64,000 bases of DNA, from assembly GCA_963781155.1 (NCBI GenBank), contig CAWAEC010000013.1, positions 124,001 through 188,000 of the forward strand. Reading direction: 5' to 3'. The notes under the pieces are model-generated. The model made no database searches and was not told where the DNA came from. It worked only from the letters and a program-made list of their open reading frames with translations. The DNA comes from PALSA-693 sp963781155. Lineage in GTDB: Bacteria; Actinomycetota; Acidimicrobiia; Acidimicrobiales; Palsa-688. The position numbers were made by a program, and so were the translations under genes. Of the stretch, positions 8,878 through 18,621 are shown piece by piece. The first letter of the stretch is position 1. Every line of letters starts with the position of its first letter.

Positions 8878-9770
8878 AGCGAGGGAAGGGTGGACAGGTC
8901 CCCAACGGGGACGTCGGTGAAGGCCACCACGGCGCCGAGCATGTCGTCGGGATCGAGCACCAGCGCTCTCTCTTTCCGCTGAAGAGCACGAACGCCGACC
9001 GCCGTGCAGTGACGCTCGGCTGCCTCCAGATCGATGACCCGGAACGTCACGGCGTGAGGGAGCTCGCCGTGTTCGGTGACGTCTCGCCCGAGCAATGAGT
9101 CGGGAGATGCGGGCTGGGCCAGCTCCACCGTCGACCCTGTCCCGACCCGCAGGAAGGCCCGGCTGGCCTCCTCGTGCAGCGTCGTGGCGGATAACAGCCG
9201 CTCGTACAGCTCCTGGAGCTTGGGAAGGTTGGTGGTGCTGGTCGTGAAGTGCGACGTACCGACCAGGGTCAGCGGGCTCTTCTCCGGAGGCGGGGGCGAC
9301 CAACCGGGCACATGACGCGGATCCATCTCGAGTGGGCCTTCCCGCACTCCGACGAACTCGAGTTGCCCGGCGGTGTCCTTGGGATGCGTGAACATGGTCT
9401 GCCCGGGGTCCTCCGTGCCCTCGGGAAACAATCCCCCACCCGGCTTGGCCACCCGCACACCCTCTGCCAGGAAGGACTTGAAGAGGGCCGGCATGTCCTC
9501 GATGTCCACGTACCACGACAGCGAGTGAAAATGCTGCCCGAACCTCCGGTGAAACTTCGACAATGCCCGTTGGCTGTCTTCCTCAGCGTCGCTGGGCTGG
9601 ATCAATTCCAGCATCATGTCGCCGAGCATCATGAACGAGGCCCACCGACGGTCGAGATCGGACCAGTTGTCGCCGTACCCTTCGGCGCTGAAAACCGCGC
9701 CGTAGCGCTCGTTGGCGGCACCGATGTCGTCGACGACGTGAATCAGGTGGAAGAACTCGCGGATTGGCAT
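8874..9770 (-). CDS. VOC (glyoxalase/extradiol dioxygenase-like) family protein
   Basis: A 298-aa protein with two vicinal-oxygen-chelate halves. MPIREFFHLIHVVDDIGAA starts the first half and PLTLVGTSHFTTSTTNLPK the second. Metal ligands may be the His in HLIHVV and in HFHSLSWYV; the assignment is tentative. The long open frame upstream is a shadow of the next SDR, so I start at the ATG at 9770. VOC enzymes cleave, isomerise or epimerise small substrates, often CoA esters. It sits between two SDR genes in one operon. Confidence 0.85.
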   Translation of the reverse strand: MPIREFFHLIHVVDDIGAANERYGAVFSAEGYGDNWSDLDRRWASFMMLGDMMLELIQPSDAEEDSQRALSKFHRRFGQHFHSLSWYVDIEDMPALFKSFLAEGVRVAKPGGGLFPEGTEDPGQTMFTHPKDTAGQLEFVGVREGPLEMDPRHVPGWSPPPPEKSPLTLVGTSHFTTSTTNLPKLQELYERLLSATTLHEEASRAFLRVGTGSTVELAQPASPDSLLGRDVTEHGELPHAVTFRVIDLEAAERHCTAVGVRALQRKERALVLDPDDMLGAVVAFTDVPVGDLSTLPSL

Positions 9771-9850
9771 GCTGGCGAGCTTACGAGACGCCTCTTCCCG
9801 GCAGCGATTCCGGGCCCAGGAGCGCCCGAACCATCGGCTGCGGAATCCGC

Positions 9851-10597
9851 CTACACCGGGTCGCCTGTGAAGGAAACCGTCTGCCCGTTCATAAATCGGG
9901 ACGCGTCGCTTGCCAGAAACAGGATTCCGTTGGCGATGTCCTCCGGTTGACCGGCCCGCTCGAGGATGCCCTTCTCGATGAGGCCGGCCCGGGTCCACGA
10001 ACGGACGGCCCCTTCGGACGCGATCGCCCCTACCGCGATGCAGTTGGCGCGGATTCCCCTCGATCCCCACTCCATCGCGACGACCCTGGTCAACATCTGC
10101 AGCGCCGCTTTCGAACTGCTGTATGCGACGCCCCCGACCACACCGTTGACACCCGCACCCGAGGAGATGTTGACGAAGACGCCGCTGCCCTGGGCCAGCA
10201 TGTGGCGGCCCGCCACCTGAGTGAGCATGAACGGCCCCCGGACGTTGAGGGCAAAACTGTTGTCCCAGCGGTCGACCGGTGTGTCCTCCATCGGAAACAG
10301 GTACGAGCCACCGGCATTGTTGACGACGATGTCCACCTGGCCGAACTCGCCGATCGTCGCATCGACCAGTTGCTGGATGTCCTCTTCCAGCCGCACATCT
10401 GTCGGAACCGCGATGCAACGGCCCCCGTCGGCGACGATATCGGCGGCGACCCCCTGGAGCCGCTCTACCTTCCGGGCGCCAACCGCCACTGCGGCACCAG
10501 AGGCAGCCAGCAGGCGAGCCGTCGCTTCACCGATACCAGTGCCGCCGCCCGTGACGATTGCAACCTTCCCTGCCAGCTCCTCCGGGTCTGGACGCAC
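9851..10597 (-). CDS. SDR family oxidoreductase
   Basis: A 248-aa classical SDR with every hallmark: TGGGTGIG (17-24), NNAGG, Ser in NISSGAG, YSSSK, and a C-terminal TVSFTGG-like end (TVSFTGDPV). It is the first gene of the minus-strand operon with the VOC protein and a second SDR. The opening ELAGKVAIVTG resembles the odd N-terminus of the acyl-CoA ligase at 19669-21321. Substrate unknown. Confidence 0.9.
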   Translation of the reverse strand: MRPDPEELAGKVAIVTGGGTGIGEATARLLAASGAAVAVGARKVERLQGVAADIVADGGRCIAVPTDVRLEEDIQQLVDATIGEFGQVDIVVNNAGGSYLFPMEDTPVDRWDNSFALNVRGPFMLTQVAGRHMLAQGSGVFVNISSGAGVNGVVGGVAYSSSKAALQMLTRVVAMEWGSRGIRANCIAVGAIASEGAVRSWTRAGLIEKGILERAGQPEDIANGILFLASDASRFMNGQTVSFTGDPV

Positions 10598-10716
10598 CGG
10601 CGCACACTATCGCGTTGCCGTTCGGGAGGGCGATGCCGGCCACTTCGAGCTGGTGCCCCCGGGACGGGTGGGCCGGCATCCAATGGTCGCGGTATGATCG
10701 GGTCGGCATTCTGCGT

Positions 10717-11255
10717 ATGGAGGGCATGCGATCCGTGGTGTGGCTCGAAGGATTGCCTGAGGGCGACACAGACTGGGACCGCTTGGCGTCCCTCCACCCT
10801 GATGCCTTCGGCGCCCTGGCCGACCTCGTCGCCGCAGCCTGGGAGGACACCGATCCGGTGCTGCTGGAGTTGGCGCGGCTGCGGATCGCGACGCTGCTGG
10901 GAAACGACGCGGAACTCGCCCGCCGTAGCGGCCGGGCCGCGCGGCCGGCCTCCCTGAAGCCAAGGTGGCGCAGCTGGCCGCGTGGCCAACGTCATCGCTT
11001 TTCACCGACCGCGACCGGGCCGGTCTCGCAGTCACCGAGCAGTTCGTCATGGACGCCAACGGGGTGACCGATGCCCAGGTCGCTTCCGTCACAGAGCATC
11101 TGGGGGTTGCCGGTTGCTACGCCTTCGTGGCGGCGGTCTCAGTTCTGGAGACCTTCCAGCGGGCGTGCCTCACCCTCGGCATCCGGACGGCACCGGGGCC
11201 GGACGAGACCGTGCGGCGAGCCGGCCGCGGCCAGACGATGGAGGTACCGAGGTGA
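10717..11255 (+). pseudogene. carboxymuconolactone decarboxylase family protein A (one frameshift)
   Basis: The first part reads DPVLLELARLRIATLLGNDA, the second AAWPTSSLFTDRDRAGLAV and QFVMDANGVTDAQVA, both typical of one CMD/AhpD-like protein. The frame changes between about 10930 and 10945, where a one-base change restores a continuous protein of about 180 aa. It lacks a CxxC motif, unlike the downstream paralogue, and may be a partner subunit. The start is the ATG at 10717 or 10726. Its stop overlaps the next start in GTGA. The shift may be an assembly indel. Confidence 0.7.
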
Positions 11256-11744
11256 ATCCGAAGATCCCGCTGCCCGCCGACGCCGTCAAGGAATCGGGAC
11301 TGGCCGACACATCGGGGCTGGCGCCAGCCATTTCTGCGGCATCAGGGCAGCTCCGTCGCGTCGCCTTTCGCATGCGCACGGTCGACCCGGTGATGACCGA
11401 GCTGGTACGGATTCGCAACGGTCGGTTCCAGAACTGCTTCTACTGAATGAGCGCTCGCAGCGCAGTTGCGCTGCAGCAGGGTGCAGACGAGGAGATGCTC
11501 GCGTCCGTTGACCACTACGAGGACAGCGACCTATCGCCGGCGCAGCGAGCCGCGCTGCGCCTGGCCGACGCCTACCTGACCTCGCCTGCCGAAATGAGTG
11601 AGTCCGTCAAGCAGGACGTGGCCGCTCACCTGAGCCGAGCGCAGGTCGTCGAGCTGATCTCTCAAGCTCATGGGTTTCAGCAGCGACAAAGTGATGGTCG
11701 CGTTGGGTCTCGACATGGACGAAGTACGCGTCTTCACCATGTGA
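11252..11744 (+). CDS. putative selenocysteine-containing CMD/AhpD-like protein B
   Basis: Starts at GTG 11252 (NPKIPLPADAV), coupled by GTGA to CMD A. The frame runs through an in-frame TGA (11444-11446): ELVRIRNGRFQNCFY-TGA-MSARSAVALQQG. Family members have CxxC here (C-x-x-C-x-x-A-R-S), so the motif would be Cys-Phe-Tyr-Sec, that is CxxU. Homology continues after the TGA (DEEMLASVDHYEDSDLSPAQ). A second defect is a single extra T near 11660; removing it gives VELILKLMGFSSDKVMVALG and an end at 11744. The product would be a thiol or selenol redox protein of about 163 aa. Known: AhpD-like selenoproteins exist. Inferred: recoding here. Confidence 0.65.
11444..11474 (+). promoter_or_regulatory. 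bacterial SECIS-like stem-loop after in-frame TGA
   Basis: Directly after TGA (11444-11446), GCAGCGC (11457-11463) pairs perfectly with GCGCTGC (11468-11474) around the loop AGTT (11464-11467). The loop starts 17 nt after the TGA and has G at its second position. That fits the general bacterial SECIS description: an apical stem of at least 3 bp, a G in the first two loop bases, and about 16-37 nt spacing. The 7-bp stem could also arise by chance in GC-rich DNA. Confidence 0.55.
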
Positions 11745-11760
11745 GCGCCACACGGCGCAG

Positions 11761-12579
11761 CTATCCGCTGAGCACCTCGCTGAGAATCTTGACCAGGTCG
11801 ATCTGACCCGTCACCACTCCGGCAATGGTGCCGCCGTCGGTGATCAAGTTCTCGCCGGTGACGTACGAGGCCGCCCGGCTGTTCAGAAAGATCAGCGGGT
11901 AGGCCTGCTCCTCGGGCCGGGAGTGGCGCCCCAGCGGGATCGGATAGCGGGCAATGACCGCCTGCGGGAAGTCGGGCATCATCGGCGTGTCTGTCGGCCC
12001 CGGGCTGATGCAATTGATGCGGATCCCCTTGCCGGCCAGGCCGACCGACGCATACATGGTCCAGATGATCATGGCCTGCTTGGACGGCCCGTAGCCTCCG
12101 GCGATCTCGCCTGGGTGCGCCTCACACCAGGCCTTCCCGGCGTCGAAGCCTTCGGTGGTGACGAGCGGTAGCCAGTTGGTGACGTTCTCCTCCCAGCCCC
12201 GGCCCGCCGTGGAGGAGATGCTGGCGATCGCTCCCCCGGGCTCCATGTGGGGCACGATCAGTTCGGCCAGATGGCGCATCCCAACGAAATTGACCAGCAT
12301 CACGTCAAGGTCAGGGAAGCGTCCGCCCGGTAAACCGGCGCAGTTGAACAGCGCATCGATGCGGCCGCCGATGTTGTCCACCGCGTCGGCCACAGCGGAA
12401 GGATCGCGAAGATCCGTGGCCTGGTAGCTCGCCACCTCGACCGGCGGCTCCCGCAGGTCCAGCACGTGGATCTCGGCGCCCAGCTCGTTCAGCTCGCGCA
12501 CCGTGGCTGCGCCCATGCCACCGCCTCCGCCGCCGCTCACCACGACCCGCATGCCTTCGTAGCTCCACACTGAAGCCAT
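11761..12579 (-). CDS. SDR family oxidoreductase (coniferyl-alcohol / 3-alpha-hydroxysteroid dehydrogenase-like)
   Basis: A 272-aa SDR of the subgroup with a short middle region. The Gly-rich loop is VVVSGGGGGGMG (12-23), NCAGLPGG replaces NNAG, and the active site is SISSTAG plus YGPSK. The insert GWEENVTNWLPLV before the Tyr is typical of the coniferyl-alcohol dehydrogenase / hydroxysteroid dehydrogenase subgroup. It ends 17 bp from the convergent CMD B gene and is probably co-transcribed with the amidohydrolase upstream. Confidence 0.88.
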   Translation of the reverse strand: MASVWSYEGMRVVVSGGGGGGMGAATVRELNELGAEIHVLDLREPPVEVASYQATDLRDPSAVADAVDNIGGRIDALFNCAGLPGGRFPDLDVMLVNFVGMRHLAELIVPHMEPGGAIASISSTAGRGWEENVTNWLPLVTTEGFDAGKAWCEAHPGEIAGGYGPSKQAMIIWTMYASVGLAGKGIRINCISPGPTDTPMMPDFPQAVIARYPIPLGRHSRPEEQAYPLIFLNSRAASYVTGENLITDGGTIAGVVTGQIDLVKILSEVLSG

Positions 12580-12635
12580 CCTGTGCCTCCCCTGGGATCA
12601 AAGCCTGCTAGGAGCATACCAGCGGGCGCCGGCGC

Positions 12636-13712
12636 TCAGATGTGGTACAGCCGCGCCGCATTCTCGCCGAAGATCAGCCGGCGCTGGTCCTCGGTCAGCC
12701 CCTCGGTCGCCTCCTCGAGCTCGTGCACCACGCCCGGGATTTTGGCGTCCGGGTGCGGGTAGTCCGAAGCCCACACGATCCGGTCGGCACCGACGTATTT
12801 GCTGTTCGCCGTGTACGCGAGGGCCTCTTCGTCGGGGTCGAAGCTGATGTAGCACTGCCGCTTGAAGACCTCCGAGGGCCGCTCCTTCTGATAGCGGCTG
12901 CCGAACACTTCGACGTGATGATCGAATCGTTCCAGCATCGGCGCGCACCAGCCGCCGGAACCTTCCAGGAAGGCCACGGTGAGCTGGGGGAACCGCTCGC
13001 AAATACCGCCGGCCACGAACCAGCCCATCGACACCATCACATCCAGGGCGTTACCGAGACCCTGGCGCAGGGCCAAACCCTTCTCGGGATTGCCGAAGGC
13101 GTCATCTTGCAGGCCCAGCCTGCTCACCACATTCCAGGGCATGTCGTGGAACGAGTAGGGGTGGACGCCGATGGGGCAGTCCAGCTGGGCGGCCGCGTCC
13201 CAGAACGGGTCATAGACCGGGTCGTTGAGTTTCTTGTTCCCGATGTAGGGCGCGGGACGGATCATGACGGCCCGAAAATCGAAGTCCTGCACGCAGCGTT
13301 CCATTTCCTTGACCGCGGCGCCGACATCCTGGAGAGGAACAAGGCCGACGCCGTACAACCGGGTGGGGTCGCCTGAGCAGTACTCGTGGAGCCACCGGTT
13401 GTATTCCTGCGCCATCGTGTGGTAGCTGGTCGCATCCGGCAGCCACATGAGGCCCTGCAGGGTCGGGTACAGCACCGCCATGTCGATGCCGTCGGCGTCC
13501 ATGTCCTCCAGGCGAGGCAGAGGCTCCGTCGCGCCGGGTCGGTACATGACCTCCGCGTGCGACGCTTCCATCGGTGCCGGATCATCAGGTGAAGGAGGCG
13601 CGTCGCCCACGATTCGAGCCATGAAGGCATCCAGGATCTCCTGGGGCAGCTGCAGTTGTTCGAGCACATGCCCATCCGCATCAATCATTCGCAGGCCATC
13701 GCTGCTGCTCAC
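12636..13712 (-). CDS. PF04909 amidohydrolase family protein
   Basis: A 358-aa metal-dependent hydrolase or decarboxylase of the ACMSD/LigW-like amidohydrolase-2 family. The first metal motif is MIDADGHVLE near the N-terminus (DxDxH instead of DxHxH). The last is VWASDYPHPD. GTG at 13712 is chosen because GGGGGAA precedes it at good spacing and homology starts at SSSDGLRMID. The enzyme would cleave or decarboxylate a ring-cleavage product or similar acid. It is a clear paralogue of the gene at 16443-17698, with which it shares the ISFDPDE...ADRI.WASDYPHPDAK block. Confidence 0.88.
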   Translation of the reverse strand: MSSSDGLRMIDADGHVLEQLQLPQEILDAFMARIVGDAPPSPDDPAPMEASHAEVMYRPGATEPLPRLEDMDADGIDMAVLYPTLQGLMWLPDATSYHTMAQEYNRWLHEYCSGDPTRLYGVGLVPLQDVGAAVKEMERCVQDFDFRAVMIRPAPYIGNKKLNDPVYDPFWDAAAQLDCPIGVHPYSFHDMPWNVVSRLGLQDDAFGNPEKGLALRQGLGNALDVMVSMGWFVAGGICERFPQLTVAFLEGSGGWCAPMLERFDHHVEVFGSRYQKERPSEVFKRQCYISFDPDEEALAYTANSKYVGADRIVWASDYPHPDAKIPGVVHELEEATEGLTEDQRRLIFGENAARLYHI

Positions 13713-13812
13713 CGCTTCCCCCTTTGTCTCGGGTCCAAACGCAATCCTAGAGCCCCGCCGTCGGTGTGTCATCTGCAGTTGGGTGCCACACCACGGCTTT
13801 TTACTGTGACTG

Positions 13813-14803
13813 TTAACTCAGCGTCGGTGTTCCATTTCGAGTGAAGCCGAGAGATCCGATCCACAAAGATCGGGCTCCGCCATTTTCGTAGCCGACCACC
13901 CCGTACCAGGCCGCGAAGGCCATGCGGGTGACTCCGGACGCGTCGGTGAAGATCATGGGTCCTTGCGGTCCCTGGGCGTTGCCGGTCGTCCCCACCCAGG
14001 GGCGAGCACCGGACCGGTTCGTGTAGACCCCAAGCAGCGAGCTGGACGTGGCGTAACCGATGGCCGAGTTCCCCGTGTCGTAGTTGTTTGCCCCGTAGAA
14101 CAGGTAGTAACGGCCGTCCTTGTGGATCAGCGTCGGGCCTTCCACGGTTGGGTACTGCCAGGCTGCCGACTCGGTCAGCAGTAGGCTCGGCGCGCTCTCC
14201 GGCCACGAACGACAAGCCGCCGGAGGCGAGCCGCTGCGCCCAGATGTGGGTGTTCTGGCCGATCGAGTTGTCGTCGCTTTTCCAGATCAGATACAGGTGG
14301 CCCGACCCGGGGTCGCGGTACGGGTTGGGGTCGATAGACCCGCCGTCGGGCGCCTGACACACGAGGGGCTGACTCGACCGGTCCACGAAGGGTCCACCTG
14401 GCGTGGCGGAGGTCGCCACCGATATGCACTGCATGGCCGGATTCCCGTTTCTGACCGTGTAATACATCACGTACTTCCCGGCGAGCTCGATGACGCCGGG
14501 CGCCCAGGTGTGGCCAACGGTTGCCCAGGCCGGGAGTACGGGCAGCGGATCTGCCGGCGCGCTCCACGTGTGCAAATCGGGCGAGCTCATCACCTGCAGG
14601 TTGCGTCCCGCGCTCCCCGTGGCGTAAGCCCAGTACATGCCGCCGGTGAGCAGGACGGAAGGATCGGGGAAGTCGCCGGGATAGACCGGCGCCTCGAAAG
14701 TGGAGGCGGCCGCGTCGGCCCGCGCCGGGCCGAAGAGGGAACCTGCTCCCAGCCCGACCGCGGCAACCATCATTCCGAGGACGCTTCTCGCCGTTGCACG
14801 CAT
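13813..14803 (-). pseudogene. secreted glycoside hydrolase family 43-like protein, one frameshift
   Basis: The protein has a secretion signal (MRATARSVLGMMVAAVGLG, cleavage near ARADA) and a five-bladed propeller of GH43 type. Catalytic acids are visible in FPDPS (base), SIDPNPYRD (pKa modulator) and VEGPTLI (acid). The frame breaks near 14190; dropping one base gives LLLTESAAWQYPTVEGPTLI. All three acids are kept across the break, so an assembly indel is likely. It would cut arabinan or xylan-type glycans outside the cell. AAGGGGCGG precedes the start. The C-terminus is complete. Confidence 0.8.
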
Positions 14804-15106
14804 GCTGGCACCGCCCCTTTCCATGGCCCGCGGGCGCCCTTCAGTATTCCACCGGCGTGCCGAGAAGAATCCGGGCAAAATGCCGGCGTGCATCCTTCCC
14901 TGGAAATCCGGTCGGCGCGGGCCTCCGACCGGCCAGGCACTCTGCGGGCCGTTCGGCAGGCGTTCAGCACCGGGGGCGGTGACGGGCAGGCCCGCTACAC
15001 GCCGGCATTTCGCGGCGAGTACCGGTATTGCTGTGAGATCTCTCGTCCGTCCTAGCTTCCATTCCAGGTCGGAAAACCCCGATCTCGCCAAGTCAACAGC
15101 CGCCGG

Positions 15107-15528
15107 TCAGGCGTTCGCCTGCGATCCGCTGTCCTGGACGGGCCCATCCACGGCGACCACGCGCCGGGCGATCCTCCATTCGCCTTCGGGATTGCGGACG
15201 ACCTCGTCGATGTAACGGCCCCAGGACGTCAAACCGTTTCGGGTCAAGACCTGAAAGTAGGAGAGGAGCCCGGCTCGCTCCGGGCTCTCCTCGGTTACCA
15301 GAATGTTGGTGATCACGTGCTTGGTGCGCTGCCGGCCGTCCTTCGGAGGGCGCCCGGGTCCGAAGAACTGCGTCAGCTCGTCCCGGCCTTTCGCCACTTC
15401 GCGCCCACGTCGACAACGCCATCCTCGTCGAAGAGACCCACCAGGTCATCCGATCGGCCCTCATCGGCATACCGGGCGTACAGCAGGGGCAAACGCATCA
15501 TGTCGGTCGTAGCCTCGGGCGTGGTCAT
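15107..15528 (-). pseudogene. SnoaL/NTF2-like protein, one frameshift
   Basis: The N-terminal frame reads RLPLLYARYADEGRSDDLVG and LFDEDGVVDVGA, and the C-terminal frame RDELTQFFGPG, GLLSYFQVLTRNG and GEWRIARRVVAVD. Together they form one NTF2-like fold of about 140 aa, like polyketide-cyclase/SnoaL or ring-hydroxylase beta-type proteins. The shift lies at about 15391-15405. I take the ATG at 15528 because GGGAG is 9 bases upstream of it. Function unknown; a small-molecule isomerase or cyclase role is possible. The 14804-15106 gap upstream of the glycosidase shows no gene I can support. Confidence 0.65.
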
Positions 15529-15696
15529 GAATTTCATCTCCCGGTGCAGGCGCTATCGCCAGAACGTCGTTCTGGATTGTCGGAACGGGACGGTAGCACA
15601 GTTGACCTGAGGCTGACCTCCGGCGGTCCGCGGGCTCGGCCGGGTAGTTTCGCGGGCGCCATCGGGACAGTCCACGAGAAAGGAAGCGGACAAGAG

Positions 15697-15780
15697 ATGT
15701 GGCTCGGACCTGTTGGACTACTCGAGAGCGGCAACGCGGCCATCGTCGAGCTGATGGCCGACGTCACCGGGACGGTCTGA
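15697..15780 (+). CDS. 27-codon ORF coupled to downstream hydrolase (TGATG)
   Basis: An ATG at 15697, with AAAGGAAGC upstream, opens a 27-aa reading frame (MWLGPVGLLESGNAAIVELM...) whose stop TGA overlaps the ATG of the hydrolase at 15780. It could be a leader peptide that couples translation, or the remnant 3' end of a lost gene. No family is recognised. Confidence 0.3.
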   Translation: MWLGPVGLLESGNAAIVELMADVTGTV

Positions 15781-16438
15781 TGGGCGAGGTGGTGCTCGTC
15801 CACGGGGCGTGGCACGGGGCATGGTGCTGGGACGGCGTACTCTCAGAACTGCGCCAGCTCGGTGTTCCGGGGCGCGCTGTGGACCTTCCGCTCAGTGGCT
15901 TCGCAGCGGACGTCGCCGCAGCCCGAGCCGCGATCGAGGCGGCTGGTCCGGGAGCGTCGTCGTCGGCCATTCTTACGGTGGCAGTGTGATCACCGAGGCC
16001 GCCGCCGGCATGCCCGCGGTCGCGCGGCTCGTCTACCTCGCCGCCTTTTTGACCGAACCGAATGAGGACACCGCCGCCCTCATGGCGGAGAGCACACTGC
16101 CCCCGGCCCTCATCGTCAGCGAAACCACGGTGACGGTTGACCCCGCCCTCGCCGCCGCGGTGTTCTACGCCGACGCTGACGCGGCCACGGCCGCGGCGCT
16201 GGTGGCCCGCCTGCGCCCCATGCTCATCACTCCGCCCGTGCCCTCGGAGACGGAGCCGGCCTGGCGCTTCGTGCCATCCACCTACGTGGTCTGTGGCAAC
16301 GATCGGGCCATCCCCGCCGAGTCGCAGCGGAAGATGGCGAGGCGCGCCGATACCGTGATCGAGTGGCCTACCGACCATTCGCCGTTCGTGACCCGGCCGT
16401 GGGCCGTGGCCGAGCTCGTCGCCGGGTACGCGGCCTGA
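15780..16438 (+). pseudogene. alpha/beta hydrolase, one frameshift
   Basis: Begins MGEVVLVHGAWHGAWCWDG, the oxyanion region of small alpha/beta hydrolases. After a shift near 15945-15950 the other frame carries the nucleophile elbow VVVGHSYGGS, then CGNDRAIP (Asp) and PTDHSPF (His). The restored protein of about 219 aa fits salicylate-esterase/MhpC-like hydrolases. The catalytic triad is complete, so the shift may be a sequence error. It ends 4 bp before the convergent amidohydrolase. Confidence 0.75.
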
Positions 16439-16442
16439 TCGG

Positions 16443-17698
16443 TCAGCCGATGCCGTAGAGCGCGATCGCGCTCCGGGAAGTGACTTTTTGCTTCTGTTCA
16501 AAAGTGAGGCCATCCAGGGCTTCGGCCAGTTCCTCGGTCACGCCCGGAAACTTGGCGTCGGGGTGGGGATAGTCCGATGCCCAGATAATCCGGTCAGCCC
16601 CCACGAGCGGCGACTCCGCCGTCATCCGCAGCATGGCCTCGTCGGGGTCGAAGCTGATCCAGCACTGGCGTTTCATGTAGTCCGAGGGAAGCATCGAAAG
16701 GTACGGCGACCTCCCACTGGTACTTGCGGCAGTGATGGTCGAGCCGTTCCAGCCACGGCACCAGCCAGCCGCCGTTGGCCTCCAGGAAGATGAACTTGGC
16801 CTCGGGAAACCGCTCGCACACCCCTCCAGCCAAAAGGAACGCGATGCAGCTCATGACATCGAAGGGGTTGGCGATGCCCTGCGTGAAAATGTTGGTGGGG
16901 CGCAGCTCCGGGTGCCCGAACATCTCGTCCAGCGGGATGCCCCGATCCGGGTCGTACCCGTCCATGTAGCTGCCGTTCGCCAGAAGCGGGCGGGCCAGAT
17001 GGAGACCGCTGGCACGCCCCGGGAAGGTCGGGCGACAAAAACGGGTGCAGGGCAACGGGCAGACCCGTCTCCGATGCCGCCTGCCAGATGGGGTCGTACA
17101 CCCGGTCGTTGAAGGGACGCCAATCGACCGCCGGGTTCGGCCGCATGAAAATCGAGACCATACCCGGCAGGTCCGCCACCCGACGGATCTCGGCGGCGAC
17201 GCGAGCCACGTCGTCGGCGTCATGCATGGGTGGGAGCGCGCCCGCGCCGAACAGGCGTCCCTCTCCCTCCTGCACGTGGTCCGAGCACCAGTCGTTGTAG
17301 GCGCGCGCCTGGGCCTCGGCGAAACCCACGTCCAGCTCGCTCTGGAGTCCCAACAACATGGTTGGGTAGAGCACTGCCTGGTCGATGTGATCCTGGTCCA
17401 TGTCCTGGAGGCGCGCCTTGGCGTTCCAGGCGGCAGGCCGTGTCTCCGTGTAGCGCATCTCGCCTCGAAAGGCCCGGGCCCGGTCCTCATCACTCGCCCC
17501 GGCCACACCCGCGGCCGACATGCCGTTTGCTGATCGGCGCTGCCCGTTGAAGACCAGCCACTCCTCCCCGGCCTCATCGGTCTCGACGTGCCAGATCCGA
17601 TCCCGGTATTCCGCCGGCGCGTAGTCGGGCATCGCGGTCGGATGCTCGAGGATGTGCCCATCCGAATCGATATAGCGCAAACCGTCGTCGGTGCTCAT
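16443..17698 (-). pseudogene. PF04909 amidohydrolase family protein, two frameshifts
   Basis: Three frames make one protein of about 418 aa. Segment 1 has YIDSDGHILEHP and RLQDMDQDHIDQAVLYP, segment 2 GIANPFDVMSCIAFLLAGG and FIFLEANGGWLVPWLERLDH, and segment 3 RIIWASDYPHPDAKFPG. Shifts lie near 17030 and 16700. All metal ligands of the family remain. It is a paralogue of the amidohydrolase at 12636-13712. Start ATG 17698 is next to the family start. Either a pseudogene or two assembly indels. Confidence 0.78.
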
Positions 17699-17800
17699 AT
17701 CCGTCTCCCTCCGCGAGAGGCAACGCCACTCAGCATAGGACCGCCGACAGGCGACGCGCCCGGCTCCCGCCTGACCCGTGTGGGCCCGGAGAAACGAGGA

Positions 17801-18621
17801 TCATGACCCGCCAAAAAAGAAGGCGTCGGCGTTGTCGTACAGCCAGGCCTGGCGCACCTCATCGGTGAGGTCGAGGGCCGCCACCTCCCCCAGGCACCGC
17901 TCCATTGACAGCACGGGGTAGTCGGTGGCGAACATGATGCGGTCCTTCCCGCGCGTCGACATGTAATGGAGCAGCGAGGCAGGCAGATACTTGGGTGACC
18001 ACGCCGACGTCATGAGTCGCAAGTTGCGGTATTTGATCATTAATCGGATGGCGGTGTCCCACCAGGGGTCGGCGCCATGGATCATGCACAGGCGCAATTC
18101 AGGGAACCGAAGGCACACCCGGTCGTAGTGGATGGGATTTTGCGGCTCGGCAGGCAGAGGAGGACCGGGGATACCGGCGTTCATACAGAGCGGCAGGTCA
18201 AGCTCGCAGCATTTGGTGTAGAGGGGGTAATAGACGGCGTCGCTCGGCGGATACATGCCGTCACCCCAGAAACTGGGACCCACGTTCGCGCACGCGACCT
18301 GATGATCACGCACAAACGATTCCAACGCCCGCAGCGTCTTCATGGGTCGAAGCAGATTGAAGCCGCCGACGGCCAGGGCGAAGCGATCGGGCGCGCCTCG
18401 ACGAAGCTCAGCGCCCTTCCCTCGGTGGCTCCGACCGTCGTCATCAGGATGGCCTTCGCGACGTCGTTGCCATCCATGTCGTCGAGTAGCTGCGACAAAT
18501 CCGGGCTCGCGAAAAAGGTGTCTCCACCCTTGAAGTAATCCTCTTTTACCCTGATCATCCAGTCCGGCATCTCGCGGTCGGCGAAGTCCACGTTTACCAG
18601 GCAATCGATGGCTCGGCTCAT
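17801..18621 (-). pseudogene. PF04909 amidohydrolase family protein, one frameshift
   Basis: Starts MSRAIDCLVNVDFADREMPD (ATG 18621) and ends after RIMFATDYPVLSMERCL. The shift is near 18385, where SFVEARP joins DRFALAVGGFNLLRP. The expected His pair near the start is replaced (CLVNVDFAD instead of DxHxH), so its metal site is unusual; FATDYP keeps the late Asp. The start overlaps the stop of the acyl-CoA ligase-like gene in ATGA, so it belongs to that operon. Confidence 0.72.

Noticed and set aside
11444..11446. Simple nonsense mutation in CMD B
   Set aside because: Kept only as an alternative: the TGA sits exactly at the redox residue, the downstream frame is conserved and a SECIS-like hairpin follows.
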